Of a stretch of DNA of 64,000 bases, positions 8,385 to 18,783 are shown in pieces. The position numbers and the translations under genes were made by a program. The DNA comes from an uncultured Alphaproteobacteria bacterium. GTDB taxonomy: Bacteria; Pseudomonadota; Alphaproteobacteria; HIMB59. The notes beneath the pieces were generated by a model. That model ran no database searches, was not told where the DNA came from, and saw nothing but the letters and a program-made list of their open reading frames with translations. The stretch covers positions 56,709 through 120,708 of the forward strand of contig CABZMT010000003.1 in the NCBI GenBank assembly GCA_902526965.1, in the 5' to 3' direction. The first letter of the stretch is position 1. Each line of letters starts with the position of its first letter.

Positions 8385-9002
8385 TTAATTAATTTTGCAA
8401 ATAGTCTGAAAATTTCCATTTACAGCGTCTTGTTTCATAAGACTAATACTGGAATATTCAAGGGATCTTATACTATTGTTATAAATGATCTCTTTTGACA
8501 TATCTGCGATTGAAACATGATGAGTATTAAACTCAAACAAATAAGGATAGCCCCATATTAAATAATATTCCATCTCTAAAGAGGATAAATTATTGAAACG
8601 CTTGAGATCAATTTGAATCTCTTGCTGATTGAGAGTTTTTCTAAAAAGATCAAAATATCTCATTATATCATTACATAGAAAATTAAACTTATCATTTGTA
8701 TTCAGCTCTAAAGCAAAAACATTTTTATACTTTTTAAGACCTAAGATAGTAAATTTATCTTTATAAGAATTATTTTGATTAGATTTAAAATAGTCTAGAA
8801 AAGATTTTATTAGCTTTTCCTCACTATAAAGATGACTTAAATAAAAAGGAGCTTTTACTGTATAATGTAAACCATATTTAGACAATTTTTGGTTATCAAA
8901 TTTAACATTATTTTTTAAAAGTAAATCATTTACTTGATCAATAAATAATAAATTGGGAATTAAAAAAATCGAGTAACGTGGAAATTGAATGTAATTATCC
9001 AT
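8385..9002 (-). CDS. DUF1045-type 2H phosphoesterase-like protein
   Basis: The 205-residue protein carries two His-x-Thr/Ser motifs, HYT at 46-48 in YGLHYTVKAPF and HVS at 162-164 in NTHHVSIAD. Two such motifs define the 2H phosphoesterase superfamily. The opening RYSIFLIP, the KAPF after the first motif and WGYPYLFEF before the second resemble DUF1045 (TIGR03223), often seen in phosphonate operons. No phosphonate gene is visible here. The start overlaps the end of the Gate-domain membrane gene by eight bases, so the two are probably co-translated. Substrate is unknown; a cyclic phosphodiester is an inference from the superfamily. Confidence 0.72.
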   Translation of the reverse strand: MDNYIQFPRYSIFLIPNLLFIDQVNDLLLKNNVKFDNQKLSKYGLHYTVKAPFYLSHLYSEEKLIKSFLDYFKSNQNNSYKDKFTILGLKKYKNVFALELNTNDKFNFLCNDIMRYFDLFRKTLNQQEIQIDLKRFNNLSSLEMEYYLIWGYPYLFEFNTHHVSIADMSKEIIYNNSIRSLEYSSISLMKQDAVNGNFQTICKIN

Positions 9003-9951
9003 CTGTAAGTTTACTCAGTATAAACTTTTGCATTTTTGTTTCTAACAATATTTTCATTAACAAAATTATAATTACAGTATAAATAAATCTAAAAAATAAA
9101 ATGCCAGAAATATGACTACCTAATAGTAAAATCAATATTGTATCTTCAATTATGCTATGGCAGAGACTTAGGAATGACAGGGATAATAAAATATCTTTCT
9201 TTGAGATATTATTTTTTTTAGACTCCTCAATTAAAAAACCTCCACCAAAGGATATTCCCAGAGTTAAACCAATTAAAATTATATTAGCTACTTTCTCAGA
9301 CATGCCTAAATAAGACAAAGGAATTTTCATTATATTAATTATAAATGTCCAAACACCTAAGGCCTTAAGGACATTAATTGTTGTTATGATAAAAAATATT
9401 ATCAAAAATATTATGAAGAAATTTTGAATTTGTAGGATGGCCCATTCAAAATTTGAAACTAATTCATTTGGCACTTGTAAAACTGACTGATTAGGCTTAC
9501 TGAATAATTCATATTTAGTAAATATTAAGTTCAAAATTTTGCCTGCCATAATTGCATTTATAAATCTAAAGCTTAAATTGAATATCCAAGAAATCCTTGA
9601 TTTTTTTGCAATAGCTACCTCAATTGGCAGACTGTGAGCTATCAATATTATTAAACCTAAAATAGTAGTCTCAGCTACTGAATAATCAAAGATAGCTTGA
9701 AGTGATGCAAAAGCAGCTAATCCTGCATAAATATTTACCAATATCGCAGCCATCCAAACTAAGCCCAGTGAGCCATCTATTCCAATAAAACTTGTTAATG
9801 GTTCAAGAAATTTTGCTAAAAAAGGAATAGCTCCAATAAGTTCAAGAACTCTAATAATTATGACGACAGGAAGTATAACTTTGAATAAAATCCAAAAAAT
9901 TTTAGTAGTTTCTTGAAATATATTGACTAGTATTTTTTTAGATTTTTCCAT
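8995..9951 (-). CDS. Gate-domain (nucleoside-recognition-like, YjiH-type) membrane protein
   Basis: The 318-residue integral membrane protein has about eight hydrophobic segments. Two halves resemble each other: an early helix with SLGLVWMAAILVNIYAGLAA, and a later ILIGLTLGISFGGG followed by LSLCHSIIEDTILILLLG. Such paired Gly-rich segments mark the Gate (nucleoside recognition) family, related to spore-maturation SpmA/B and to nucleoside carriers. Transport substrate is unknown. It is the first gene of a pair with the DUF1045 protein. The 44-base spacer to the divergent M23 peptidase gene holds promoters for both directions. Confidence 0.72.
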   Translation of the reverse strand: MEKSKKILVNIFQETTKIFWILFKVILPVVIIIRVLELIGAIPFLAKFLEPLTSFIGIDGSLGLVWMAAILVNIYAGLAAFASLQAIFDYSVAETTILGLIILIAHSLPIEVAIAKKSRISWIFNLSFRFINAIMAGKILNLIFTKYELFSKPNQSVLQVPNELVSNFEWAILQIQNFFIIFLIIFFIITTINVLKALGVWTFIINIMKIPLSYLGMSEKVANIILIGLTLGISFGGGFLIEESKKNNISKKDILLSLSFLSLCHSIIEDTILILLLGSHISGILFFRFIYTVIIILLMKILLETKMQKFILSKLTDG

Positions 9952-9995
9952 TATGATGACAAATCAAATGATTTTACTTCTTTATAAAGAAATTA

Positions 9996-11465
9996 ATGGC
10001 AAGAACAAATAGTTTTACAATAAAAGCTTCATTAACAACATTATTGTTTTTAATAAGCTTAATTTGCTTTTACATAAGTTATCTAGATTTTATGAAGATT
10101 AAAGATGAAGAAACTATTATTTATGACGAAATGGAGATTAATTATTTTGATAAAAAAAAATTTCAAAAATACTATGAAATTATTAGTATTGAGAGTTTAA
10201 CTGATCCAATTTTTGATGAAAAAAAATCTAATAGTTATTTTGAAAATATTACACTGGAAAATTTATCTAATATTTTTGATAAAGATATAAATAAAGAAAA
10301 TAACAAAGTTAAATTAAATTCTTTAGATAATTTGAATCCCACTGAAGTTAAAAGAGATGAGGAGAATATTTATGAATTTAATGAAATTAAAGTCTCTAAA
10401 GGAGATAATTTTGCAAAAATATTAAAAAAAGGAGGCTTAAAAGGTAGAGATATAGACCTAGTAATTCTTAATGGAGAGGAATATTATGATTTTTCAAAAT
10501 TGTATATTGGGGATACTGTTAAAATTTTTAGTGATTACGGAAGTGAGGGATTAAAATTATTTAACCTCATTTACAAATATTCTGACACAAAAGAGCTAAT
10601 AATATCTTATTTAGACAACAGTTTTATTTATAAAATTATAGAAATCCCTCTAATTTCTGAAAAAATTTTTGTATCTGGAGAAATTAAAACAAGTTTGTAT
10701 AAAGCCATGAAAGATCAAGGATTATCAGAGATAGTAATAAATGAAATTATAAGGATTTATAGTTTTGATGTTGATTTTCAGAGAGATATTTATGAAGGGG
10801 ATAAGTTTGAAATGATATTTACAAAAAAAACAAATAAGGATGGTGAGACGGTTCAAATTGAGGATCCAAAATATCTTATGCTATCATCAAGGGGCACCCC
10901 GCTATTGTACTATCTTTACAATACAGATGAATTCAGTGAATATTTTGACGAAAAAGGGAAGGGAATGACAAAAAGCTTGATGAAAACTCCTATAAATGGA
11001 GCGAGGCTTAGTTCTAATTATGGCATGAGAAAACATCCTATATCTGGTTACAATAAAATGCACAAAGGGGTAGATTTTGCTGCCCCATCAGGAACTCCGA
11101 TATTTGCTGCTGGAAATGGTGTCATAGAGTATGCAGGTAGAAACGGAGGATATGGAAAATATATAAGAATACGTCATGATAGTACTTACAAAACGGCTTA
11201 TGCTCACTTAAAAAGTTACAAAAAAGGGATAACCAGTGGTGTGAGAGTTAAACAAGGTGATGTTATTGGATATGTTGGTTCAACTGGAAAATCTACTGGG
11301 CCTCATTTACATTATGAGATTATTGTCAACGGTGTTCAAATTAACCCAGCAAAACTTAAACTTCCCTCTGGAAGAAAGCTTAACAAACAACAGCTCAATG
11401 AGTTTAAAAGTCTAGTTTTAAGTATAGATGAAGAAGTAGGTATTTATAAAAATATGATCAACTAA
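9996..11465 (+). CDS. M23-family (LytM-type) peptidoglycan endopeptidase
   Basis: The 489-residue protein has one N-terminal membrane segment (about 10-30), a long low-complexity acidic/Asn-rich region (about 35-125), a LysM/OPA-like middle portion (KGDNFAKILKKGGL), and a C-terminal M23 domain. Zinc-binding motifs are intact: HKGVDFAAPSG and GPHLHYEI, with YAHL between. It probably cuts peptide cross-links in the periplasm, like MepM/YebA. The stop overlaps the converging DUF4167 gene by four bases (CTAA). The N-terminal half is poorly conserved by appearance. Confidence 0.92.
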   Translation: MARTNSFTIKASLTTLLFLISLICFYISYLDFMKIKDEETIIYDEMEINYFDKKKFQKYYEIISIESLTDPIFDEKKSNSYFENITLENLSNIFDKDINKENNKVKLNSLDNLNPTEVKRDEENIYEFNEIKVSKGDNFAKILKKGGLKGRDIDLVILNGEEYYDFSKLYIGDTVKIFSDYGSEGLKLFNLIYKYSDTKELIISYLDNSFIYKIIEIPLISEKIFVSGEIKTSLYKAMKDQGLSEIVINEIIRIYSFDVDFQRDIYEGDKFEMIFTKKTNKDGETVQIEDPKYLMLSSRGTPLLYYLYNTDEFSEYFDEKGKGMTKSLMKTPINGARLSSNYGMRKHPISGYNKMHKGVDFAAPSGTPIFAAGNGVIEYAGRNGGYGKYIRIRHDSTYKTAYAHLKSYKKGITSGVRVKQGDVIGYVGSTGKSTGPHLHYEIIVNGVQINPAKLKLPSGRKLNKQQLNEFKSLVLSIDEEVGIYKNMIN

Positions 11466-11851
11466 GCTAATTGGCTGGCTAAATCGTCAAAATCAGATTT
11501 TGAGGATTGTTCTGTCTTATCTTCTTTTTTTGTATCAATATCATTTTTTTCAGATTTATCTTTATTAATAATTTTTCTGGCAACAAAACCTCTATTGGAG
11601 TTATCTGTTTGTCTAAAATAATGCTCAGCATGTTGAAGGTAAAACTGCTCTAAGACGTCATCACCCTGGCCTTTAGCATCTTTTGCTTTGTTAAGAAATT
11701 CATTATATTGGTCTTTTGGATTCTTACCATTTCTTTTATAGCCATTAGAATTACCGTTAGCTTGTAAGTATGGAGAGTCTGCCACTCCACCTCTAGAGGA
11801 GTTTATTTTTCTTTGCCCACCGTAGGGCTTTCGTTTTACAAAATTTTTCAT
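11462..11851 (-). CDS. DUF4167 domain protein
   Basis: The 129-residue basic protein has an Arg/Gly/Asn-rich start, a core NGKNPKDQYNEFLNKAKDAKGQGDDVLEQFYLQHAEHYFR, and a charged, disordered tail. FYLQHAEHYFR is the signature of DUF4167, a family found mainly in Alphaproteobacteria and typically encoded near prmC and prfA, as here. Function is unknown; the basic N-terminus would suit RNA binding, which is inference only. It follows prmC on the same strand after a 32-base spacer. Confidence 0.88.
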   Translation of the reverse strand: MKNFVKRKPYGGQRKINSSRGGVADSPYLQANGNSNGYKRNGKNPKDQYNEFLNKAKDAKGQGDDVLEQFYLQHAEHYFRQTDNSNRGFVARKIINKDKSEKNDIDTKKEDKTEQSSKSDFDDLASQLA

Positions 11852-11883
11852 AAATTTTATTCGATTATCCTAAAATAAGCCCA

Positions 11884-12753
11884 TCAATTAGTGTTAGGGA
11901 GTGTTATCTTTATCAATCTATCTAAACTAAGATAATCAACCTTTTTATAAACTATTTTTATACCTTTTTCTAATAGATATTTATACATATTTTCAGTAAT
12001 AATTGGATCAATTTCAAAATATAAAGACCCTTTAAATTTAACATTAATTAAATAATCAATAATTTTTATATAATAATCTATACCTAATTCTCCTCCATCA
12101 AGTGATATCCTAGGGTCATACAACGTTTCATTATTTAAACTCAGATAATTAATTGTTGGTATATAAGGAGGGTTACAAACGATAACATCAATATTTTTTA
12201 ATCTATTTATTGGATAATTTTCAAATAAATTTGAATGAAATAACATTGAATTTTTTTGTTTTTCAAATTTTATAATATTTTTTTTGCAAGCACTTAGGGC
12301 TTTTTTGGAAACATCTATAAAGTCGCAAAAAGAATTTTCTAACTCATCTATAATAGAAATACCTAAGCAGCCAGTTCCACAACACAAATCAAGAAAATTA
12401 AATTTATTTTTATTTTTAATTTGTAAGCAATCATTTAAAATTTGTTCAACTAAAATTTCTGAGTCTGCTCTGGGATCTAGAGTATAATCATCTGTATAAA
12501 AAATATTTTTCCAAAAGCCTTTTTCATTAATAATTTTTGCTAATGGTTTTCCTTTAATTCTTTCATTTAAGATCTTATTAATTAATTCATTATCAATCTC
12601 ACTATCGTTGACGTCTATATAATTTTTTTTATTTGCAGAATATGAAATCATTATTTGAGACTCTTGCTCAGCTTGATTACCTGAAACTGTATTTAATTTT
12701 TCAAGAAGTCTTTTTTTTATTTCTAATTTACTTAAGCGGTCATTATTTAACAT
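11884..12753 (-). CDS. prmC: Release factor glutamine N5-methyltransferase PrmC
   Basis: The 289-residue enzyme methylates the glutamine of the GGQ motif in peptide chain release factors, using S-adenosylmethionine. It shows an N-terminal helical recognition domain, then a Rossmann methyltransferase domain with motif I LDLCCGTG (121-128) and the catalytic NPPY (194-197). TLDPRADSE precedes motif I as in the family (usually PRPETE). It lies directly downstream of its substrate gene prfA and overlaps it by 11 bases. This pairing is the common bacterial arrangement and supports the call strongly. Confidence 0.95.
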   Translation of the reverse strand: MLNNDRLSKLEIKKRLLEKLNTVSGNQAEQESQIMISYSANKKNYIDVNDSEIDNELINKILNERIKGKPLAKIINEKGFWKNIFYTDDYTLDPRADSEILVEQILNDCLQIKNKNKFNFLDLCCGTGCLGISIIDELENSFCDFIDVSKKALSACKKNIIKFEKQKNSMLFHSNLFENYPINRLKNIDVIVCNPPYIPTINYLSLNNETLYDPRISLDGGELGIDYYIKIIDYLINVKFKGSLYFEIDPIITENMYKYLLEKGIKIVYKKVDYLSLDRLIKITLPNTN

Positions 12754-13822
12754 TTAATTGACTCAGCTTATCAGCTTGTTCACTTGCAGACAAAGCTGAT
12801 ATCATTTCATCCAATGCCTCGCCAGTTAAGAATTGATCTAATTTATAAAGTGTTAAGTTAATTCTATGATCAGAGACTCTTCCCTGTGGAAAATTATAAG
12901 TTCTAATTCTTTCAGATCTATCTCCAGAGCCAACTTGATTTTTTCTATTTGATGACTCTTCTTCCTGTTTTTTAATTCTTTCTAACTCATATAATCTCGA
13001 ACGTAGAATTTTTAACGCTTTAGCTTTATTTTTATGTTGAGATCTCTCATCTTGTTGAGTTACCACTATGTTTGAAGGAAGGTGTGTGATTCTTACTGCA
13101 CTATCTGTAGTATTGACTGATTGTCCTCCTGCTCCACCTGATCTATAAACGTCTATTCTAAGGTCAGTATCTTTTATATCTAAATCTACATCCTCAGCCT
13201 CTGGTAAAACAGCTACCGTAGCAGCTGATGTGTGAATTCTACCACCAGACTCAGTTTCAGGAATACGTTGAACTCTATGAACACCAGACTCATTTTTTAA
13301 AAATTTGAATACACCATCTCCCTTAATCTCAATTATTGCCTCTTTAATTCCTTTCAAGCCAGTCTCACTTTTTTCCATTGGCTGGAACTTCCAATTTTTC
13401 AATGAGGAATATCTCTCATACATTCTATACAAATCACCTGCAAATAAAGCAGCCTCATCCCCTCCAGTACCAGCCCTAATTTCTAAAATTACATTTTTGT
13501 CATCAGCCTCATCTTTAGGTAATAGAGCTATAAGTAATTCTTTGTTTTTAGTTTCTAAATTTTTTTCAAAAACAGGTAATTCTTGTTTTGCTATATCTCT
13601 TAAATCTTCGTCACTCTCATTTTCAAGAATTTCTTTGTAATCTTTAATCTCCTTATTTAAATTTTTTATTACATTAGATAAAGTAATAATCGGTTCTAAT
13701 TTTGATAAGTCTTTATTTATTTGAATGATTTCCTTGTTATCTAAGTTTTGTGAGTTTAAAAGTTTTTCGTTTAAATGATCGAATTTACTTTTTAAGTCAT
13801 TGATTTGTTTATCTAATTTCAT
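12743..13822 (-). CDS. prfA: Peptide chain release factor 1
   Basis: The 359-residue protein terminates translation at UAA and UAG. The codon-recognition loop reads PET (188-190), fitting the RF1 Pro-x-Thr tripeptide rather than the RF2 Ser-Pro-Phe. The peptidyl-hydrolysis motif GGQ is at 232-234 within [11 protein letters not shown]. Length is normal and no frameshift is present. It overlaps hisS upstream by 14 bases and prmC downstream by 11, so the three are tightly coupled. Confidence 0.97.
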   Translation of the reverse strand: MKLDKQINDLKSKFDHLNEKLLNSQNLDNKEIIQINKDLSKLEPIITLSNVIKNLNKEIKDYKEILENESDEDLRDIAKQELPVFEKNLETKNKELLIALLPKDEADDKNVILEIRAGTGGDEAALFAGDLYRMYERYSSLKNWKFQPMEKSETGLKGIKEAIIEIKGDGVFKFLKNESGVHRVQRIPETESGGRIHTSAATVAVLPEAEDVDLDIKDTDLRIDVYRSGGAGGQSVNTTDSAVRITHLPSNIVVTQQDERSQHKNKAKALKILRSRLYELERIKKQEEESSNRKNQVGSGDRSERIRTYNFPQGRVSDHRINLTLYKLDQFLTGEALDEMISALSASEQADKLSQLNVK

Positions 13823-15056
13823 TTTTTAGCTCAAATTTAGAAATTTCAAAAGTTTGTTGACTTTTATTTTTTAAATCTTTTAAGATTATTTTATTAGAAT
13901 TTATTTCCTCTTCGCCAATAAGAAGAATAAAACTAAAATTATTTTTATCAGCATAGCTAAAAAGTTTTTTGATATTTTTATTTACTCTTACTTCGTGATT
14001 ATATTTAAAGTTATATATTTGTTTTAAAATTCTATTATTGTTTAAGTAAGTCTCATCTTGAACAGCAAATAATATTTTATTCTTTGACTTTGATTTTTCA
14101 TCTTCAATCGTTATTAAATCCATTAATCTTTCAACACCAGCTGCCCAGCCTATTCCTGGGATATCCCTAGATGAAATCATACTAATTAACTTGTCATACC
14201 TACCACCAGCTAATATTGCATTTTGTCTTTTATGCTCTATAGTTTGGTATTCAAAAGTAGTGTGCGAATAATAATCTAATCCTCTTACTAATTTTGGTTC
14301 CTCATAAAATTCTATTTCATTACTATTTAGAAGTTTTTTTACCTGGTCAAAATAATTTTTACTTTCATTAGATAAGTGTTCACCAATTTTTGGTGCATTT
14401 TTCAAAATTTCAGTATCTTCTGGGTCTTTGCTGTCCAAAATTCTCAATGGGTTTTTATCTAGTCTTGAAATTGATGTTTCAGATAATTGATTTTTAAAAT
14501 CGCTTAAATATTTTTTTAATAATATAGAGTAACTGAGCTGATCGTCTTTTGATCCAAGTGAATTTATCAATAGCTTGTATTTATTTTTACTCACCCCCAG
14601 TTTATCCAATAATAGCTTTGCAATTAGAATTGGTTCAAAATCAATATAAGGACTTTTTTCCCCGATAGTCTCAATATTTATCTGATGAAACTGTCTATAT
14701 CTACCCTTCTGGGGCCTTTCTCTTCTAAACATAGGGCCGTGGGTAACTAATTTCATTAAACCAGATTGATAATTTGATGCAGCAAACCTTGCTAGACCAC
14801 TAGTAGCCTCAGGTCTCAAACATATATTAATTTCACCTTTATCAAGAAATGAATACATTTCTTTAGAGACAATGTCAGTTTGTTCACCAACAGCTCTTGA
14901 AAATAACTCCTGTTGTTCAATAATAGGGGTTTGTATAGATTGAAAATTAAATTTTTTACAAACTGAGTAAAAACTTTCAATAATAAATTCAAACTTTTCC
15001 ATCTCAGCTCCGTAAATATCATGTGTGCCTTTGACTAAATTAATATTATTTTTCAT
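13809..15056 (-). CDS. hisS: Histidyl-tRNA synthetase
   Basis: The 415-residue class II enzyme joins histidine to its tRNA. It begins with the typical KGTHDIYG, has motif 2 [21 protein letters not shown], the histidine-binding [16 protein letters not shown] and motif 3 [16 protein letters not shown]-terminal anticodon-binding domain follows (about 325-415). It starts four bases inside the end of ispG (ATGA) and overlaps prfA. The start ATG matches the family. Confidence 0.96.
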   Translation of the reverse strand: MKNNINLVKGTHDIYGAEMEKFEFIIESFYSVCKKFNFQSIQTPIIEQQELFSRAVGEQTDIVSKEMYSFLDKGEINICLRPEATSGLARFAASNYQSGLMKLVTHGPMFRRERPQKGRYRQFHQINIETIGEKSPYIDFEPILIAKLLLDKLGVSKNKYKLLINSLGSKDDQLSYSILLKKYLSDFKNQLSETSISRLDKNPLRILDSKDPEDTEILKNAPKIGEHLSNESKNYFDQVKKLLNSNEIEFYEEPKLVRGLDYYSHTTFEYQTIEHKRQNAILAGGRYDKLISMISSRDIPGIGWAAGVERLMDLITIEDEKSKSKNKILFAVQDETYLNNNRILKQIYNFKYNHEVRVNKNIKKLFSYADKNNFSFILLIGEEEINSNKIILKDLKNKSQQTFEISKFELKNEIR

Positions 15057-16147
15057 TTTAGATGATGTATCTGTTCCACTTTACCTTCTATAGTTTCAAC
15101 CAAGTACTCAACTAAATCTTCATTTTGAATTCGATGACTTTTTTCACCATCCACGTAAACCATATGTGTATTATTACCACCTCCTGTAATACCTATATTT
15201 GTCATGGTGGCCTCTCCAGGCCCGTTAACAACACATCCAATAATAGAAACTGTAATAGGTTTTTTAATATGAGAAAGTTTTTTTTCAACACTCTTAACTG
15301 TCTCAATCACATCGAACTGCTGTCTAGCACAGGACGGACATGATATTATGGTAACACCATAGTCTCTTAAATTTAGTGATTTTAACATTTCAAATCCCAC
15401 CTTAACTTCTTGTGTTGGATGATCAGAAAGTGAGACTCTCACAGTATCACCGATACCATCATAAAGGAGTAATCCAAGACCAATAGATGACTTAATAGAA
15501 CCACTAAAATAACTTCCAGCCTCAGTAATACCTAAATGAAGTGGATATTCACAAAAATTAGATAACATTCTATAAGACTCTACAGCAGTGAAAACATTTG
15601 AGGCTTTAACACTTATTTTGAAATTATCGAAATTAAGATCCTCCAATAATTTAATATTTAATTTAGCACTTTCAAATAACGCTTCAGCAGTTGGACTTTT
15701 ATATTTTTCTAAAATTGATTTTTCTAAGCTTCCAGCATTAACACCTATTCTAATAGGTATTTTATTCTGTTTAGCGGCCTCAACAACCTCTTTTACCTTT
15801 TCTCTAGAGCCAATGTTACCAGGATTTATTCGTAAGCAATGAGCTCCATTTTCTGCCGCCTCAAGTGCTCTTTTATAATGAAAGTGTATATCAGCTACTA
15901 AAGGAATATTTATTTCTGGAATTATTTTTTTTAATGCTTGTGATGATTTTTCATCAGGAACTGAAACTCTGACTATGTCACATCCTTCTTGTTCGATTTG
16001 TGATATCTGCTCAAGCGTTGCATCAATGTCATGTGTAAGAGTATTTGTCATTGTTTGAACAGTGATTGGCGAGTCTCCTCCAACATATATATTTCCAATT
16101 TGAATTTTTTTTGTTTTTTTTCTCTTTATTGAGTGAGAATATTTCAT
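15053..16147 (-). CDS. ispG: 4-hydroxy-3-methylbut-2-enyl diphosphate synthase (flavodoxin/ferredoxin)
   Basis: The 364-residue enzyme catalyses the next-to-last step of the MEP isoprenoid pathway. The N-terminal TIM barrel ([19 protein letters not shown]) is followed by the Fe-S domain. The three cluster cysteines are Cys270 and Cys273 in [11 protein letters not shown] and Cys305 in GCVVNGPGE; Glu312 is the likely fourth ligand or catalytic residue. It overlaps the RodZ-like gene and hisS by four bases each, using ATGA junctions. It supplies precursors for the polyprenyl synthase and MiaA in this window. Confidence 0.97.
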   Translation of the reverse strand: MKYSHSIKRKKTKKIQIGNIYVGGDSPITVQTMTNTLTHDIDATLEQISQIEQEGCDIVRVSVPDEKSSQALKKIIPEINIPLVADIHFHYKRALEAAENGAHCLRINPGNIGSREKVKEVVEAAKQNKIPIRIGVNAGSLEKSILEKYKSPTAEALFESAKLNIKLLEDLNFDNFKISVKASNVFTAVESYRMLSNFCEYPLHLGITEAGSYFSGSIKSSIGLGLLLYDGIGDTVRVSLSDHPTQEVKVGFEMLKSLNLRDYGVTIISCPSCARQQFDVIETVKSVEKKLSHIKKPITVSIIGCVVNGPGEATMTNIGITGGGNNTHMVYVDGEKSHRIQNEDLVEYLVETIEGKVEQIHHLK

Positions 16148-16863
16148 AATAGAGCTTCTAAATCTTTAATATTAAAGTTTAATAAATAAGAATTTAATCC
16201 CTCACTAACTTTAATTTCTATACCTCTGTATATTATCTTTTCGACATTATTTATATTAGATAAATCAATCAAAAAATCATTGTCTAAATCAAGATTAAGT
16301 TCACTTGATTGAAATATCTCGCCAAATTGTATGGTTTTTCTATTTTTATTTTGAACCTTATAATAAATAGTCTTATTAGATTTTGAAAAAATTGATACTT
16401 TTTGTGAATAACTCACCCTGCTTGATAAAGTAAGATTATTTACAAATTCATCATGACTCAACTCATTTAAATTATACTGAGAGGATAAATTTAAAACATC
16501 CATATAAACTTGGTCTTTATCAATATTTCTAATTGAAATTTGATTATTAAATTTATTATAAATATTAAAAGACAGTAAAACTAAAACTGTAAAAACAAGC
16601 AGTAACAAGAAGTAAACTATTGAAAGCCTTGTGTAATCAATAGGAATATCACTAATAGAGTTTTTGTATTTAACCTCATATCCTAAGTATCTATATATAG
16701 ATTTTTTATATGTTGATTGGTAAGCTTTAAATTTATCAGGCAACTGTAAATTTTCCTCTAGCAAACGGATTATTTCAGGGTCTAATTTTAAACCCTTGGA
16801 TAAATCATTTATAGATAATCCTTTTTTAGTTCTTGCCTCTTTGATTGAAATTAAATTCTCCAA
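16144..16863 (-). CDS. RodZ-like helix-turn-helix membrane protein
   Basis: The 239-residue protein has an N-terminal helix-turn-helix (about 7-60; [18 protein letters not shown]), a single membrane segment (about 80-101) and a periplasmic domain. The domain order is that of RodZ, which links the MreB cytoskeleton to the wall-elongation machinery. The periplasmic part is short and only loosely like DUF4115. It lies just before ispG, its usual neighbour in many bacteria. The mreBCD-mrdA-rodA genes at 53-58 kb are its expected partners. Confidence 0.8.
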   Translation of the reverse strand: MENLISIKEARTKKGLSINDLSKGLKLDPEIIRLLEENLQLPDKFKAYQSTYKKSIYRYLGYEVKYKNSISDIPIDYTRLSIVYFLLLLVFTVLVLLSFNIYNKFNNQISIRNIDKDQVYMDVLNLSSQYNLNELSHDEFVNNLTLSSRVSYSQKVSIFSKSNKTIYYKVQNKNRKTIQFGEIFQSSELNLDLDNDFLIDLSNINNVEKIIYRGIEIKVSEGLNSYLLNFNIKDLEALL

Positions 16864-16869
16864 AAATTC

Positions 16870-18084
16870 TTATTTGTGTAGTTTAAAGGCTTGATGTAAC
16901 TTTTGTACAGCCAAGTCAGTATGTTCTTCATCTATTAAAATACTTATTTTGATTTCAGAAGTAGTAATAACTTGAATATTTATTTTATTTTTTCCTAAAG
17001 TGTCAAATAGAGTCTGGGCTACTCCAGCGTGAGATCTCATCCCCACTCCGACTACTGAAATTTTTGAAATATGATTAGAAGAAATAATCTTTTTGTATCC
17101 TATTTTGGATTTCTCTTTTTTTAATATTTTTAATGCTTTTTCTAGATCCGCCCTTGGAAGTGTAAAAGATAAGTTTGCAAACTTTCCATCTTGGGAAATA
17201 TTTTGAAGTATCATATCCACATTTATGTTTCCTTTGGCTAAAGGTCCAAAGATCTTAGATGAAACACCAGGTTTGTCTAAAACTCTCGAGAGAGTAATCT
17301 TCGCTTCGTCTTTAGTATAAGCTATTCCGCTTACAGTATTTTTCTCTAAAACACTTTTCTCATCAGCTATGATTGTGCCAATTTTTTTTGGTTTTAAAGA
17401 TGACCTAACACTTAATTTAGTATTTTTTCTCATAGCTAATTCGACAGAACGAGTTTGAAGAACCTTAGCCCCTTGAGAGGCTAATTCAAGCATTTCTTCG
17501 TATGAAATTTTATTTATTTTTTTTGCGTTAGGCACTATGTTTGGATCAGTAGTGAAAACACCCTCCACATCGGTATAAATAATACACTCAGCGTCCATAG
17601 CTGCAGCTACTGCGACAGCACTAGTATCAGAGCCGCCTCTGCCTAAAGTAGTTATTTCTCTCCTCTCATTTATACCTTGAAACCCAGGAACTACTAGAAC
17701 ATCTAAATTCTCTAATTCATTTAACAAAAAGTTTTTATTAACGGACAAAATTCTTGACTTCATATGCTCTGAAGAGGTTATTATAGGTATTTGCCAACTA
17801 TGAAGAGATTTAGATTTAGTCTTTTGATTATTTAGATAAATAGACATTAAAGCGCAAGAAAGATTTTCTCCTGTGGAAATGGCGTTATCAAAGTCAACTG
17901 GATTTGGGTATTTTGAAAAAGATTTAGTTAAATTGATAAGACGATCAGTCTCACCAGACATTGCAGATAGCACAACTATAACTTTTGACTTTTTTGACCA
18001 ATCACAAATAATATTCGCTGATCTTTTAATGGCCTCAAAGCTTCCGACTGATGTGCCGCCAAATTTTAAAACTTTAATTTTCAT
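16870..18084 (-). CDS. lysC: Aspartate kinase
   Basis: The 404-residue enzyme phosphorylates aspartate, the first step towards lysine, threonine and methionine. Residues 7-12 read KFGGTS, the kinase signature, and a TTLGRGGSDTSAVA loop lies in the catalytic domain. Two ACT domains occupy about 265-404, the usual site of lysine/threonine feedback inhibition. It starts the minus-strand run that continues with the RodZ-like gene, ispG, hisS, prfA and prmC. It diverges from ubiG across a 42-base spacer, a common alphaproteobacterial arrangement. Confidence 0.95.
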   Translation of the reverse strand: MKIKVLKFGGTSVGSFEAIKRSANIICDWSKKSKVIVVLSAMSGETDRLINLTKSFSKYPNPVDFDNAISTGENLSCALMSIYLNNQKTKSKSLHSWQIPIITSSEHMKSRILSVNKNFLLNELENLDVLVVPGFQGINERREITTLGRGGSDTSAVAVAAAMDAECIIYTDVEGVFTTDPNIVPNAKKINKISYEEMLELASQGAKVLQTRSVELAMRKNTKLSVRSSLKPKKIGTIIADEKSVLEKNTVSGIAYTKDEAKITLSRVLDKPGVSSKIFGPLAKGNINVDMILQNISQDGKFANLSFTLPRADLEKALKILKKEKSKIGYKKIISSNHISKISVVGVGMRSHAGVAQTLFDTLGKNKINIQVITTSEIKISILIDEEHTDLAVQKLHQAFKLHK

Positions 18085-18126
18085 GAATTACGGTAATATA
18101 CATTTAACATTTATGATGTAAAGAAC

Positions 18127-18783
18127 ATGGCTAAATATAATAAAGAATATTACGAACCATTGGAGCAAATGATGGCTGTAAGGCATCAGTATATGACCAA
18201 AATATTAAGGGATCATACTTATCAGGATATTTATGATTTTTTCCAAAATAAACAAGTTTTAGATCTTGGATGTGGTACAGGTGAGTTCTTAAATAATTAT
18301 TTCGAAATGGGAGCTAAGTGCACTGGTGTTGATATAGAAAAAAATTTCAAATTAAAAAATAAAAAAAACTTTAATCTCTATAACTTGGATGCCAATACTT
18401 TTTTAAAAAATTGTAAAAAAAAATTTGATATTATTTTTTTATTTGAATTTTTAGAACATTTAGAAGAGGGAGATAAACATAAACTCTTTAGAAGTCTTAT
18501 TAAAATATTAAATAAAAATGCTTTAATTTTTGTATCAACACTTAATAAGAATTTATTATCTAAATATTTAGCAATAGATATTGCTGAAAATATCATGAAG
18601 TTACTTCCCAAAAAAACTCATGAATACAATCTTTTTTTGTCACCAACTCAGTTACAGACCCTAAGTCAAAAATATAAGTTAAGTTTGTTAAACGTAGAGG
18701 GTCTGCAATACAATCCAATTATTAAGTCCTTTAAATTAAGTAAGGTAGATTTAGTAAATTATATTGGTGTTTTAAAGTATTAA
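18127..18783 (+). CDS. ubiG: Ubiquinone biosynthesis O-methyltransferase UbiG-like
   Basis: The 218-residue SAM-dependent methyltransferase shows motif I VLDLGCGTGEF (44-54) and the late block STLNKNLLSKYLAI followed by LLPKKTHEY, which closely mirrors the UbiG pattern of a TxNRT-type segment and a GTHDW-type segment. UbiG performs both O-methylation steps of ubiquinone synthesis. The protein is about 20 residues shorter than usual, mainly at the N-terminus. It diverges from lysC. Its stop overlaps the converging DUF1178 gene in a shared TTAA. A run of nine A within the gene is a possible slippage site. Confidence 0.88.
   Translation: MAKYNKEYYEPLEQMMAVRHQYMTKILRDHTYQDIYDFFQNKQVLDLGCGTGEFLNNYFEMGAKCTGVDIEKNFKLKNKKNFNLYNLDANTFLKNCKKKFDIIFLFEFLEHLEEGDKHKLFRSLIKILNKNALIFVSTLNKNLLSKYLAIDIAENIMKLLPKKTHEYNLFLSPTQLQTLSQKYKLSLLNVEGLQYNPIIKSFKLSKVDLVNYIGVLKY

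Noticed and set aside
13305-13640. Plus-strand ORF of 111 codons inside prfA
   Set aside because: It lies antisense to the conserved release factor 1 reading frame; its protein is low-complexity Ser/Leu/Phe-rich, as expected of antisense translation.
14816-15022. Minus-strand ORF of 68 codons inside hisS in another frame
   Set aside because: Same strand but a different frame within conserved HisRS residues, so it is a shadow.
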